DNA from: Microbaculum marinisediminis
Lineage (GTDB): Bacteria > Pseudomonadota > Alphaproteobacteria > Rhizobiales > Tepidamorphaceae
Direction of reading: 5' to 3'
NCBI RefSeq assembly: GCF_025397915.1
Contig: NZ_JALIDZ010000008.1
Span: 124,001 to 188,000 of the forward strand
DNA: 64,000 bases
Below are positions 41,217 through 50,486 of the stretch, in pieces. The notes beneath the pieces were generated by a model. The model did no database searches. It saw only the letters and a program-made list of their open reading frames with translations, and had not been told where the DNA came from. Numbering within the stretch: position 1 is the first letter of the stretch; every line of letters begins with the position of its first letter. Made by a program: the position numbers and the translations under genes.

Positions 41217-42659
41217 TCATTCCAGTTCGTACTGGGCCTTCTTCAGCGCGATCGCCTGGCAAATCGTCTCGTGGGCCTGCGACGAGTAGGGCGGCCTGCC
41301 GCGCGCCAGCGCCGCTTCCGGCGCTTTCTGGTGCAGGACCGTCTTGCGGTTGCTGAAGGTGACGAACCCGGCCCTGCCGCGATAGCGCCCCATCCCGCTC
41401 TTGCCGACCCCGCCGAACGGCAGGGCCTCGTAGACGAGCTGGCATCTGACGTCGTTGATGACCACGCTTCCGGTCTGAATCGCGGCGGCGACGCGGGCCG
41501 CCTCCGCCTCGTCCTCGCCGAAGTAATAGGCGGACAGGGGGTGTTCGCCGGACGCGACCCGCTCCAGCGCGAGATCGACGGTCTCGTAGCCGACGATGGG
41601 CAACACGGGCCCGAATATCTCCTCCTGCATCACCGCCATGTCGTCGCTGACACCGGTGACCAGCACGAAGGGAAAGCGTCCTTCGGCGGGAAGGTCATCG
41701 AAGGTCACGTCGGCGGGAACGAAGTCGAGGCGCGCGCCCTTCTGCCGGGCCTCCTCCAGGAGGGCCTTCATGCGCGCATTGGCGCGGCCGTCGATCAGGC
41801 AGGTGTAGTCGGAGTTCCGCATCATCTGCGGGAAGATCTCTTCGGCCGCCCGCCGGCATTCGCCGACCAGGGCCTCGACCTTGCCCGCGGGCGCCAGCAC
41901 GTAGTCCGGCGACACGCAGACCTGGCCGGCTGACGCCAGCTTGCCCGCCACGAGCCTGTTGGCGATGGCCCCCAGGTCCGCGCTCTCGCCGATAATGACG
42001 GGGCTCTTACCGCCGAGTTCCAACGTGACCGGGACCAGGTTCTCCGCCGCCGCGCGCATGACCTTGCGGCCCGTCGCCGTCGAGCCGGTGAACAGCAGAT
42101 GGTCGAAGGGCTGGCTGGAGAACGCGGCCGCCACGGTGGCGTCCCCGTTGATCACGGCGAGTTCAGAGCGGTCGAAATACCGCGATATCGCGCGCGCGAA
42201 GGCCTCTCCCGTCGCAGGCGCCAGTTCCGACATTTTCAGCATGACGCGATTGCCGGCGGCCAAGCCGCCCATCGCGGCCAGACAGCCCATCAGCACGGGC
42301 CCGTTCCAGGGGATGATGGCGCCGAGCACGCCCAGCGGCTGATACTGCACTTCGGCGAAGGTGCCGTGCGCCTCGACCTCGGGCGACAGCGGCACGCGCT
42401 CGGCCGTCATCCAGCTTTCAAGGTTGTCAAGGTGATACTCGATCGCGGCGACGCTGCCGAGGATGTCGCCGGCTCGCGTCGCGAAGGGCGAGCGATTGGT
42501 GAAATCGGCCTGCAGCGCATCCACGAGCTCCGCTTCGCTGACGAGCACCGCGCGGGACAGCCGCGTCAGGCGATCGCGCCGGGTCTCCGCGGACGCGAAC
42601 CCCTCGGCCCGGAAGGCCGCGCGCTGCCCGGCCAGAATGTCTTCGATGATGACGCTCAT
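41217..42659 (-). CDS. Aldehyde dehydrogenase, coniferyl aldehyde dehydrogenase-like
   Basis: A 480-residue NAD(P)-dependent aldehyde dehydrogenase. IPWNGPVLMGCLAAMGGLAAGN and LLFTGSTATGRKVM form the cofactor site. The general base Glu is in PVTLELGGKSPVI and the nucleophile Cys in SAGQVCVSPDYVL. PFGGVGKSGMGRYRGRAGFVTFSNRKTV at the C-terminus resembles CalB-type enzymes. The ATG at 42659 is chosen by family length; upstream codons mirror the next gene. It follows the ThDP enzyme by 19 bases and probably oxidises the aldehyde that enzyme makes. Confidence 0.9.
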   Translation of the reverse strand: MSVIIEDILAGQRAAFRAEGFASAETRRDRLTRLSRAVLVSEAELVDALQADFTNRSPFATRAGDILGSVAAIEYHLDNLESWMTAERVPLSPEVEAHGTFAEVQYQPLGVLGAIIPWNGPVLMGCLAAMGGLAAGNRVMLKMSELAPATGEAFARAISRYFDRSELAVINGDATVAAAFSSQPFDHLLFTGSTATGRKVMRAAAENLVPVTLELGGKSPVIIGESADLGAIANRLVAGKLASAGQVCVSPDYVLAPAGKVEALVGECRRAAEEIFPQMMRNSDYTCLIDGRANARMKALLEEARQKGARLDFVPADVTFDDLPAEGRFPFVLVTGVSDDMAVMQEEIFGPVLPIVGYETVDLALERVASGEHPLSAYYFGEDEAEAARVAAAIQTGSVVINDVRCQLVYEALPFGGVGKSGMGRYRGRAGFVTFSNRKTVLHQKAPEAALARGRPPYSSQAHETICQAIALKKAQYELE

Positions 42660-42678
42660 CTTATGTCCCTTCACGACG

Positions 42679-44394
42679 TCAAACGCTGACGACGACGTTG
42701 ACGAGGGCGTGCCGGCCCTCGTCCTTGACCGCGCGCAACGCCGCCTCGAGTGTGGGAAGAAGCTCGGCCGGATCCTCGACCACGGCGCCAAAACCGCCGA
42801 AGGCCTCGGCGATCTTCTCGAAGCCGGCCCGGACGCCGAAGCGCGTCAGGGGAACCTCGTTCGCCTTCGACGCCCATCCCTGCGGATGGGTGCTGACGAC
42901 GCTCTTGCGGACCTCGTTCCAGCCACCGTTGTTGAAGACGACGACCAGCATCGGCAGGTCTTCCGCCGCCGCGATCTGATGGCAGGAGGCGGGCACGCAG
43001 TAATAGTACGATCCGTCCCCCAGCGTGCAGATGACCGTCTTGTCGGGCCGCGCGGCCTTGACGCCGAGGGCGGCTCCGAAGCCCCAGCCAAGCCCGCCGG
43101 CATGGGAGGGACCGAAATAGCTGCCGGCGGCGCCGGGCTGCACGATGCGCAGGTCGATCGGATATTCGTTCACGACGATGGTGTCGTTGTCGAGAAGCCG
43201 CGAGATGCAATGGTTGGCCCAAAGCGGCGTGATTTCGGACAGTTGTCCCTCGCGCGCGATCGCGTCCCGCAGCTGCGCCTGCTGGTCCTGGCGCCGGCTG
43301 CGATGGGCGGCGATCCGGCGGTCGCGCAGGTCGGCCGGAATGCGGCTCTCCAGCCTTGCGCCCAGCCCTTCCAGCGCGGGCTCCGCGTGCCCGATCAGGG
43401 GTACGTCGCACGGAAACCCGCGCATCGGCAGGCGCTGGTAGAACGGATCGATGCCGAGCTGGATGACCTTCGCGCTGTCCGGAACGGTGACGCGGGCGGT
43501 GAACCACGGCACATCGGACTCGATGACGAAGATGACATCGGCCTTTTCCAGGTCGGGGCTGACCTGGGACGCGAAGATATAGCCCAGGTGGCAGGGATGC
43601 TCGGGATCGAGATTGCTGTAGACCGGGCTGGCCTCCAGGACACCGAACCCGCCGACGTCGCAGAGACGCGCCAGCGCCGCGCGGCCGGCCGCGCTCTTGC
43701 CGAGCTCGGACGTCACGATGACGGGATTTTCGGCCGACGCCAGAAGGTCCGCCGCCTCATCGAGACGGGCCGGGTCGGGCATCATCCGCGCATCGGTGAT
43801 CCGCCGCGATGCCGCGCTCGCGCGGATCTCGTCCATGGCGGCCGCCTGCACGTCGCGCGGGATCGAGATGTAGACGGGCCCCTGGGGCTCGGCCATCGCG
43901 ACCTCGAACGCGCGATCGATCACGTCGGCGACCTGGTCCGCCCGGCGGATCTCGTAATCCCACTTGACGTACTCGCGCACCATCGCGGCCTGGTCGTAGC
44001 TTTCCTGCGACCACTGCACGTGGATGTCGCGCGCGCCGGCGACGCCCCTTTGCTCGGCGATCGGCGACCGCGCCGACAGAATGACCATGGGAACGCGCGC
44101 CCGCGCCGCGTTTATGATGCCGCCGACGCCGTTGGCAGTACCGACCGTGGAATAGAGATAGACCGCCTGGGGGCGACCGGTTGCCGCGAAATAGCCGTGC
44201 GCCATGGCCACGGCGGTCTGTTCATGCGGCGTGAGAATGGCCCGCGGCGCCGGCTTTCCCTGCGCCCTGTACTTCGCGAACGCCTCGATCATCGAGGTCG
44301 GCGCGCCGCCGATCACGGTGTCCACACCGCGAAGCTGCAGCATTTCGAGGATGGCCTCGCCCACGGTTTCGACGGAGCGGATGACTTCGGGCAT
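42679..44394 (-). CDS. ThDP-dependent decarboxylase/ligase-like enzyme
   Basis: A 571-residue thiamine diphosphate enzyme of the acetolactate synthase/benzoylformate decarboxylase family. The activating Glu is Glu58 in LTPHEQTAVAMAHG. The ThDP/Mg2+ motif is LGDGSYYYCVPASC with NNGGW 30 residues later. In benzoylformate decarboxylase a catalytic His lies 23 residues after this Glu; here that place holds Tyr81 (YLYSTVGTANG). A plain benzoylformate decarboxylase is therefore doubtful. CAGGAG precedes the ATG at 44394. It sits between a TRAP transporter and an aldehyde dehydrogenase, so decarboxylation of an imported 2-keto acid remains likely. Confidence 0.87.
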   Translation of the reverse strand: MPEVIRSVETVGEAILEMLQLRGVDTVIGGAPTSMIEAFAKYRAQGKPAPRAILTPHEQTAVAMAHGYFAATGRPQAVYLYSTVGTANGVGGIINAARARVPMVILSARSPIAEQRGVAGARDIHVQWSQESYDQAAMVREYVKWDYEIRRADQVADVIDRAFEVAMAEPQGPVYISIPRDVQAAAMDEIRASAASRRITDARMMPDPARLDEAADLLASAENPVIVTSELGKSAAGRAALARLCDVGGFGVLEASPVYSNLDPEHPCHLGYIFASQVSPDLEKADVIFVIESDVPWFTARVTVPDSAKVIQLGIDPFYQRLPMRGFPCDVPLIGHAEPALEGLGARLESRIPADLRDRRIAAHRSRRQDQQAQLRDAIAREGQLSEITPLWANHCISRLLDNDTIVVNEYPIDLRIVQPGAAGSYFGPSHAGGLGWGFGAALGVKAARPDKTVICTLGDGSYYYCVPASCHQIAAAEDLPMLVVVFNNGGWNEVRKSVVSTHPQGWASKANEVPLTRFGVRAGFEKIAEAFGGFGAVVEDPAELLPTLEAALRAVKDEGRHALVNVVVSV

Positions 44395-44423
44395 GGAAAA
44401 CTCCTGGATGCGGTTCGTGAGCG

Positions 44424-45710
44424 TCACATCTGGGACGGCAGGAAAAGGACGAGCGCCGGAAACAGCGCGAGCAGCGCGACTCGAATGAAGTCGGCGACGA
44501 TGAAGGGGATCAGCGCCCTGAAGACGGGTCCGGGGGCGATGTTCCGGAACACCGACGTCAGCACGAAGACGTTCATTCCGAAGGGCGGGGTCAGGAGACC
44601 GATCTCGATGGTCACCACGACGATGATGCCGAACCAGATCAGGTCGAAACCCGCCGCGTCGATCAGCGGCAGAATGATCGGCATCGTGATGAACAGCGTC
44701 GAGAAGCTCTCGAAGAAGAAGCCGAGGAACAGGTAGAGCAGCACGACAATGAACAGCAGCATCGCCGGATGCGGGTCGATGTCGCCGATCCAGTCGGCGA
44801 GCGTTTCGGGCGCGCCGGTCATGGCGATGAAGTTCCCCAGGATCGTCGAACCGAGCAGGATGGGGAACAGGGCGCCGGTCGTGCGCACGGCGCCGAGGAA
44901 CGCATCCCGCAACACCGCCAGGGTCATCGCCCCCCGGATCCACGTGAGAAGCAGTGCGCCGGACGCCCCGATGCCGGCACCTTCCGTGGCCGTGAAAACG
45001 CCGCCGTAGAGCCCGCCCATGACCAGCACGAACAGGGCGATCACGCCCCAGACCTCGCGCAGGGCGCGCCACTTCTCGGACCAGGGAACGTACTCGCCGC
45101 GCGGCCCCGCATCCCGGTCGCGCGCGACGACGAAGCCCACCGCCAGGGTGTAGAGAACCATGCCCAACAGACCGGGCACGATGCCGGCCAGGAAGAGCTT
45201 GGCGATATTCTGCTCCGCCAGGATCCCGTAGATGATGAGCACGACGCTCGGGGGAATGAGGATTCCCAGGGTTCCGCCGGCGGCGATCGTGGCCAGCGAG
45301 AAGGACTCCGAATAGCCGAACGAGCGCATCGGCGGATAGGACACCTTCGCCATCGTGGCGGCGGACGCCACGCTGGACCCGGAAATCGCCGCGAATCCGC
45401 CCGACGCGAGAATGGCCGAGATCGCCAGCCCGCCGGGCATCCTGCCGATGAAGGCATAGGCCGCACGGAACAGGTCGCGGCCGAGCCCGCTGGAGGCAAC
45501 GAAATTGCCCATCAGCACGAACAGCGGAATGACGGTCAGCATGTAGCTGCCCAGCTCGAAAGCCGAGCCCGCCACCATCTTGCTGGAGACGGAGAAGCCC
45601 ATGTAGTGGGCGTAGCCGACAAACCCGATGATCCCCATCGCCAGCGCGACGGGGATCCGGATCAGGATGAAGCCGACAAGGGCAACGAGGCCGATGACGA
45701 ACTCAGTCAT
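44424..45710 (-). CDS. dctM: TRAP transporter large permease DctM
   Basis: A 428-residue inner-membrane protein with about 12 helices. Signature stretches are SGGFAAISGSSVASAATMAKVSYPPM, IAAGGTLGILIPPSVVLIIYG and EIGLLTPPFGMNVFVL. The ATG at 45710 overlaps the dctQ gene by 8 bases. It is followed 29 bases later by the ThDP enzyme gene, so transport and metabolism are in one operon. Confidence 0.93.
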   Translation of the reverse strand: MTEFVIGLVALVGFILIRIPVALAMGIIGFVGYAHYMGFSVSSKMVAGSAFELGSYMLTVIPLFVLMGNFVASSGLGRDLFRAAYAFIGRMPGGLAISAILASGGFAAISGSSVASAATMAKVSYPPMRSFGYSESFSLATIAAGGTLGILIPPSVVLIIYGILAEQNIAKLFLAGIVPGLLGMVLYTLAVGFVVARDRDAGPRGEYVPWSEKWRALREVWGVIALFVLVMGGLYGGVFTATEGAGIGASGALLLTWIRGAMTLAVLRDAFLGAVRTTGALFPILLGSTILGNFIAMTGAPETLADWIGDIDPHPAMLLFIVVLLYLFLGFFFESFSTLFITMPIILPLIDAAGFDLIWFGIIVVVTIEIGLLTPPFGMNVFVLTSVFRNIAPGPVFRALIPFIVADFIRVALLALFPALVLFLPSQM

Positions 45711-46215
45711 CCTCGGCCTCGTCGTCGGTGGGACCGGCCACGACGGCATAGGCCGCCAGGGCCGCCGAAAGGATCAGGGTCAGGGCGATCGTCCAGGCCA
45801 CGGCCGCGACCGGCAGTCCCAGCACGAGGGTGACCTCGCCGGACTTGCCGGCGGCCAGCCCGATCATGGCGATGCCCATTCCCGCGAGTGCCATCGCGAT
45901 CGCCACGCCCGACACACCGTCGATCGTTCGCTTGAGCCATGACACCCGCTTCAGGACCGGGTCGATAAGGGTGACCCTTATGTGATCGTTGCTGGCAACG
46001 GCGACCGCGATGCAGAGATAGATCATCACCTGCATGGCCATCTCGGTGACCTCGAAGCCGGCGGCGATCGGCCGCTGGAACGCGTACCGTGCCCCGACAT
46101 CGACTACGGTCAGCAGCATGATCCCCGCGAGGATGAGCGCCGCCGCATATTCGAGTGCCTGCACGACACGTCGCCATACCAGCCGGATCCGGCCGGATTG
46201 CTTCGTTGAAGTCAC
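45703..46215 (-). CDS. dctQ: TRAP transporter small permease DctQ
   Basis: A 170-residue inner-membrane protein with four hydrophobic helices (about 22-42, 60-78, 100-120 and 135-155) and the DctQ-type stretch RYAFQRPIAAGFEVTEMAMQVMIYLCIAVAVASNDHI. It has an acidic C-terminal end (DDEAEDD). It is placed between dctP and dctM, overlapping dctM. Confidence 0.9.
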   Translation of the reverse strand: MTSTKQSGRIRLVWRRVVQALEYAAALILAGIMLLTVVDVGARYAFQRPIAAGFEVTEMAMQVMIYLCIAVAVASNDHIRVTLIDPVLKRVSWLKRTIDGVSGVAIAMALAGMGIAMIGLAAGKSGEVTLVLGLPVAAVAWTIALTLILSAALAAYAVVAGPTDDEAEDD

Positions 46216-46245
46216 GCTGGGTCGCCCTGCGATCGCGATGAACCC

Positions 46246-47280
46246 CTATTCGGCGTTCATCTTCTCGATCTCGGCGCGGAGGTCAGCCAGAGCGGCGGCG
46301 GCGTCGATCTTGGTATCTTCGACCGACTTTGCCCAATCCGCTTCGAGCGGGCTGATCGAGGCGCGGATTTCCTCCACGAACGCGTCCGGGGCCTGATGCA
46401 CCTCGCCGCCCTTCTCCTCGTAGATCTTCCAGCCGCGGGCATCGGCCTCGTCGGATGCACGGCCGGCGATCCGCGAGAAGGTCTCGCCGGTCACCTTGGC
46501 CAAAGCCGCCTTTTCCTCGTCGGTGAGGGCGTTGTACTTGTCCTCGTTCATGACCAGGGCGAAGCTGGCGTTGTAGAAGCCGCCGGGAGCCGAAACGACG
46601 TTCTGGATCAGGTCCTCCAGCCGCCAGCCGCCGAAGACGTCGGCCGGCATGAAGGCACCATCGACGATCCCGCCGTTCAGCAGCTCGTACAGCTCCGAGG
46701 CCGGACGGGACACCGGAGCCGCACCGAGGACGGTGGCGAGCTCGAACGCCATGCCGCCGGGCGCGCGCAGCTTCTGGCCCTGCAGCGAGGCCTTGTCCAG
46801 ATAGGCGGTCTTCGGCGACATCAGATGGCCCGGGCCCGGCGTGAACATCGCAAGCGGCACGACGCCGTCATGTTCGTTGGCATCGGCCAGGCTGCGCTCG
46901 AAGACGCGCTGATAGGCCACCGAAAGCGTCTCGGCATCGTTCGCGAGCAGCGGGAATTCGGCGATCTTGGTCAGCCGGAAACGACCAGCGTTGTTGCCGT
47001 GGGAGATGAAGCTGATGTCGACCAGGCCATCGCGCACGCCGTCGAACGTCTGGGCGGCGCCCATGGGCGCCTTGGGCAAATAGCGGATCTTCAGCAGGCC
47101 GCCGGATTCACGCTCGACCATCTCGGCCCAGTCGTTCTGCATGAGTTGCGTGAAGTGATGCTTGGGCGGCGTCCAGCCCGACACGGTCAGCACCGTCTGG
47201 GCCGCGGCCGAACCGGACACGCAGACCGTCAGGAAAGCGGCCGCCGCGGCAACCGATATGGTCTCAAACAAAGATTTCAT
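46246..47280 (-). CDS. dctP: TRAP transporter substrate-binding protein (DctP family)
   Basis: A 344-residue periplasmic receptor with signal peptide MKSLFETISVAAAAAFLTVCVSGSAAA before QTVLTVSGW. TPPKHHFTQLMQNDWAEMVERESGG and LQGQKLRAPGGMAFELATVLGAAPVSRPASELYELLNGGIVDG are typical of the family. It is the first gene of the operon dctP-dctQ-dctM-ThDP enzyme-aldehyde dehydrogenase. The ligand may be a 2-keto acid or aromatic acid (inference). It is different from the receptor at 25.9 kb. Confidence 0.9.
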   Translation of the reverse strand: MKSLFETISVAAAAAFLTVCVSGSAAAQTVLTVSGWTPPKHHFTQLMQNDWAEMVERESGGLLKIRYLPKAPMGAAQTFDGVRDGLVDISFISHGNNAGRFRLTKIAEFPLLANDAETLSVAYQRVFERSLADANEHDGVVPLAMFTPGPGHLMSPKTAYLDKASLQGQKLRAPGGMAFELATVLGAAPVSRPASELYELLNGGIVDGAFMPADVFGGWRLEDLIQNVVSAPGGFYNASFALVMNEDKYNALTDEEKAALAKVTGETFSRIAGRASDEADARGWKIYEEKGGEVHQAPDAFVEEIRASISPLEADWAKSVEDTKIDAAAALADLRAEIEKMNAE

Positions 47281-47352
47281 GGTCTTCCTCCTTTACGATT
47301 GGATCGCGCAAGGCAACCGTGATCCGCGGCTTGCCCTTGCGTTGTTTCGTCT

Positions 47353-48225
47353 CTATCCGCACGCGCCGACGGACCTGCCGGACCGACCGGCAAGATCCCG
47401 AAAGGCCCGGTACCAGTCGTCATTGCGGCTGTTCAGCCGCAAATGCGTGTCGAAGTGCCCCGCACCCGGCTCGATAGTGCTGGTGATGGGCTGGCCGGCG
47501 TCGCGCAAGGCGTCGCACATCCGCGCGTTCGAATCGCGGATATGGTCGAAATCGTTCTCGCCCCACATGAGGTGAAACGGCGTTCGATTGCCGGCGAGCG
47601 CGCATATCGGGCTCGCGCCGGCATCGTCTTGCGCCGCGCGGAACAGAAATCGGTACACCCGCCCCTTGCCGGTGTCGGACGCGACCCCGCCGTAGCGCAG
47701 ATCCATCGGAGCGCTGACCGGCATGCACGCGTGGACCGGCGCGGCCTGCCGGGACAGAACGGTCATGGCAGCGATCTGGCCGCCCGCCGAATGCCCGCCC
47801 AGCACGATGCGATCGGGATCGCCGCCATAATCGGAGATCCGCGCCTGGATCGACCGCAATGCGCCGATCCCGTCTTCCAGCTGGCTGGGCCATTTGTGAT
47901 CGGGGGCCAGACGATAGGTGACGGCGGCGAATATCGCGGGCTGCGCGACGACGGCCTCGGCCATGAACCGCAGCCATTCGAACCCGCCGGCAATCCAGGC
48001 GCCGCCATGCAGGAACACGAGAACGGGCAGATCGTCGCCGCGGGCAGCACCGGCCGGCACATAGAGCTCGACCGCCTCGGCCGGGTCGTCGCCGTAGCGC
48101 AGCACCGCCTCGGGCGTCAGCGTCGACGCGTCGGACAGCGCGCGCGCCCGACGATCGTAGGCCATCGCGTCATCCGTCCCCGAAAAGGCCGGCTCTGCGG
48201 CGCACGGCACGTCTTTACCCGACAC
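47353..48225 (-). CDS. Alpha/beta hydrolase (HSL/kynurenine formamidase-like)
   Basis: A 290-residue hydrolase. The oxyanion motif is VLVFLHGGAW (HGG), the nucleophile elbow is GGHSAGGQIAA with Ser about 144, the acid is Asp in WGENDFDHIRD and the His is in GAGHFDTHLRL. No signal peptide is seen. The layout YDRRARALSDAST...LYVPAGA resembles kynurenine formamidase-type esterases. It is 72 bases upstream of the TRAP operon on the same strand and may share its regulation. The substrate is unknown. Confidence 0.85.
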   Translation of the reverse strand: MSGKDVPCAAEPAFSGTDDAMAYDRRARALSDASTLTPEAVLRYGDDPAEAVELYVPAGAARGDDLPVLVFLHGGAWIAGGFEWLRFMAEAVVAQPAIFAAVTYRLAPDHKWPSQLEDGIGALRSIQARISDYGGDPDRIVLGGHSAGGQIAAMTVLSRQAAPVHACMPVSAPMDLRYGGVASDTGKGRVYRFLFRAAQDDAGASPICALAGNRTPFHLMWGENDFDHIRDSNARMCDALRDAGQPITSTIEPGAGHFDTHLRLNSRNDDWYRAFRDLAGRSGRSVGACG

Positions 48226-48407
48226 GGGATCCTCCAGCGATCAACGATCGATGGACTTATGCGTGCGGGCCCGTCGGCCGTAAATCATCCCTGGGGATCA
48301 TAGGCTGCGGTTATCACGACGAGGCGTGGAACGGCTCACGTCGCCGCGCGGCGGACCGAAGAGGCCGCGGCCGTCAGACAGGCGATCGCTACGACAATCA
48401 GGCGCTA

Positions 48408-50453
48408 TCACGCCTTGCGGTCCGGGCCGAAACGGACGACGCGGAGCGTCCGCCCGCCACCGACGCGCGGAAGGGCCGGTTTCGGCGGAGGAACGAAGTT
48501 GCCGTCCTCGGCTGCGCCCCACGCGTTGACCGCCACCCGGTCGCCGCTCTGGCCGGCGGCGAGCCTTCCGGCGATCCATCGCGCCGCCTGCGGCGCGGCG
48601 ACGCTCGTCCCGTTCAGCGCCACGAAGGAGCCGCTGCGCGATCCGGCGCTGAGCACGCCGCGCAACACCGGGGTATCGTCGCTGACCGCCGCGGCGTCGG
48701 GTCCGGTCCGGTTCGGGTTCACTTCGTTGAACGCTGCCGTGATCGGGCCGGCGGCGGAATAGTCCGCCAGCTCACCGGTCGCTTCGACGAAGCCGGCGAG
48801 CACCGAAGGCCGTTCGCCGCAGGCGAACCCGCTCAGCGTCGCGCTCCGCTTGACCGGGCAGGTGGATCCTGGCGGGTCCGTCGGCAGGGGCGCGCCGAAA
48901 GCATCGAACCGGACATAGCAATCGTTGTCGAAATACGACTGGCGGCCGAAATGGGGGAAGCCGGGCAGCGTCTCGTCGCGACGGATCCAGACCCGGACAG
49001 GCTCCGTCTCGGTCAGCGAGCGGTTCTTGATCTCGATTTTCCAGACTCCGGCCGGCGCGACGGTCGCCGGATCGTCGTGGCTATAGGTCGGCAGGGCGCT
49101 GACGGTCACGAGGCCGCGTCGCGTCGGGTGCGGCTGAAAGGCATACCAGAGCCGGCCGACAATGCTGTTCTGGCCCGACAGCAGATCATGGGCCGACCCG
49201 GGGGAGGTGACGACGGGATCGCTCCGCGGCCCGCCGGCCGGCGTGACCCGCACCTCCACCATATCCGCCGGATTGTCCCGGTACGGCAGCCAGATCTCGA
49301 CGTAGCTCGCCGACAGGTCGTCGGGCTGGATACGCCAGTCGAGCTCCGCCACGTCCCCTTCGTTCCGGAACCGGATCTCGGCGTGGGCCCGGGCCAAATT
49401 GCCGTTTCCCGCCGGCAGCGTCACCTGCCGCTCGTAGGGGGCATTCGGCCGGAGCTTCTTGTCGATCATGCGCTCCACCACGCCGGTACCGTCGTGGGGG
49501 CCCGCGAAATTGCCGTAGCTGAAATTGACGACGAGCGGGACCCGCCGGCCCGGATCGCCGGGGAAGCGGAAGCGCCGCACCTGCTTCTTGATGAACTGGA
49601 TCGCCAGCCCGAGGAGCGGCGACAGATCCGCGCCGGTGACGTCCATCGTCACCTCCGTGGGTAGCTGCACGCACACGATCGGCCGCGTCTCGTCTATCTG
49701 GCCGGGAACATATCCCGCGGCGATCCCCATGACATGGGTTCCGTGCGAGACGCGCAGGGCGGCGGGCTTGAAGCCCGGAACGGCATAGTCGATCAATCCG
49801 GCGTCCCGGTAGAACCGATCCTCGTCCAGCAGGCCGGCCATCATGTTGGTGGCCAGCATCCCGTCGATCTCCCCGCCGGTCAGCGCGCGGCCCTGCGGCA
49901 CCGCAAGCGCCAGGGCGGGGTCCGGCGGCGCGTCCATGATCCAGCACGCCGCAACACGCGATTTGTCGAGCTGCGACGTGCGAAACAGCTCATGCGCGAA
50001 GGCGATACCGTTGTCGATGACGGCCGTAACAACGGTTCCGTCCGGCACCTCGATCTCGGGCAGGCCGGCGGCCAGGGTCTCGGCCCCGAAGTCGATCACG
50101 CCCGGCGGAGCGATCGTTCCCAGCACGATCCGGTTCACGCCGAGTTCGTTGTTGCGGTCGTTGGCCTCGCGGATCAAGACCTCCTTCGCATAGACGGTCG
50201 GATACTGGAGCCGGGGAGTCGCCTCCCGGTCTTCCTTTCCGTAGAGGCTGGGAACGAACAACGATCCCTTGAGGTCCTCCCTGGCATCGACCGCCCTGAT
50301 CAGATCGTCCAGCGAGGTGTCCTCGAGTTCGAAGAGGACGCTCCACCAGGGGTCCTTGAGGCCCGGCTTGAGCTGGGTCGCCAATGTCAGGCGGAAATCC
50401 GCGATCGGATTGACGATGTCCTCGGGCTTCTTCTCGTTGTGCCAGCGCAACAT
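48408..50453 (-). CDS. Subtilisin-like serine protease (S8), no signal peptide
   Basis: A 681-residue S8 family protease. The triad is Asp147 in VVTAVIDNGIAFAH, His237 in RVSHGTHVMGIAAGY and Ser617 in VALNGTSVAAPQAARWIAG; the oxyanion Asn is in LPAGNGN. Large extra segments separate the His and Ser regions. There is a long N-terminal extension of about 135 residues without secretion signal or membrane helix, so it is probably cytoplasmic or released by another route. It lies 33 bases after the GGF-PAP2 gene and ends the three-gene set with the cyclase. Its target is unknown. Confidence 0.88.
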   Translation of the reverse strand: MLRWHNEKKPEDIVNPIADFRLTLATQLKPGLKDPWWSVLFELEDTSLDDLIRAVDAREDLKGSLFVPSLYGKEDREATPRLQYPTVYAKEVLIREANDRNNELGVNRIVLGTIAPPGVIDFGAETLAAGLPEIEVPDGTVVTAVIDNGIAFAHELFRTSQLDKSRVAACWIMDAPPDPALALAVPQGRALTGGEIDGMLATNMMAGLLDEDRFYRDAGLIDYAVPGFKPAALRVSHGTHVMGIAAGYVPGQIDETRPIVCVQLPTEVTMDVTGADLSPLLGLAIQFIKKQVRRFRFPGDPGRRVPLVVNFSYGNFAGPHDGTGVVERMIDKKLRPNAPYERQVTLPAGNGNLARAHAEIRFRNEGDVAELDWRIQPDDLSASYVEIWLPYRDNPADMVEVRVTPAGGPRSDPVVTSPGSAHDLLSGQNSIVGRLWYAFQPHPTRRGLVTVSALPTYSHDDPATVAPAGVWKIEIKNRSLTETEPVRVWIRRDETLPGFPHFGRQSYFDNDCYVRFDAFGAPLPTDPPGSTCPVKRSATLSGFACGERPSVLAGFVEATGELADYSAAGPITAAFNEVNPNRTGPDAAAVSDDTPVLRGVLSAGSRSGSFVALNGTSVAAPQAARWIAGRLAAGQSGDRVAVNAWGAAEDGNFVPPPKPALPRVGGGRTLRVVRFGPDRKA

Positions 50454-50486
50454 GGCAACGCCCTCCCTTCAGCGATCCGCCCCGCC

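Noticed and set aside
42679-44394. Naming the ThDP enzyme benzoylformate decarboxylase and the cluster a mandelate pathway
   Set aside because: A key His is Tyr by spacing, and no mandelate racemase or dehydrogenase is present.
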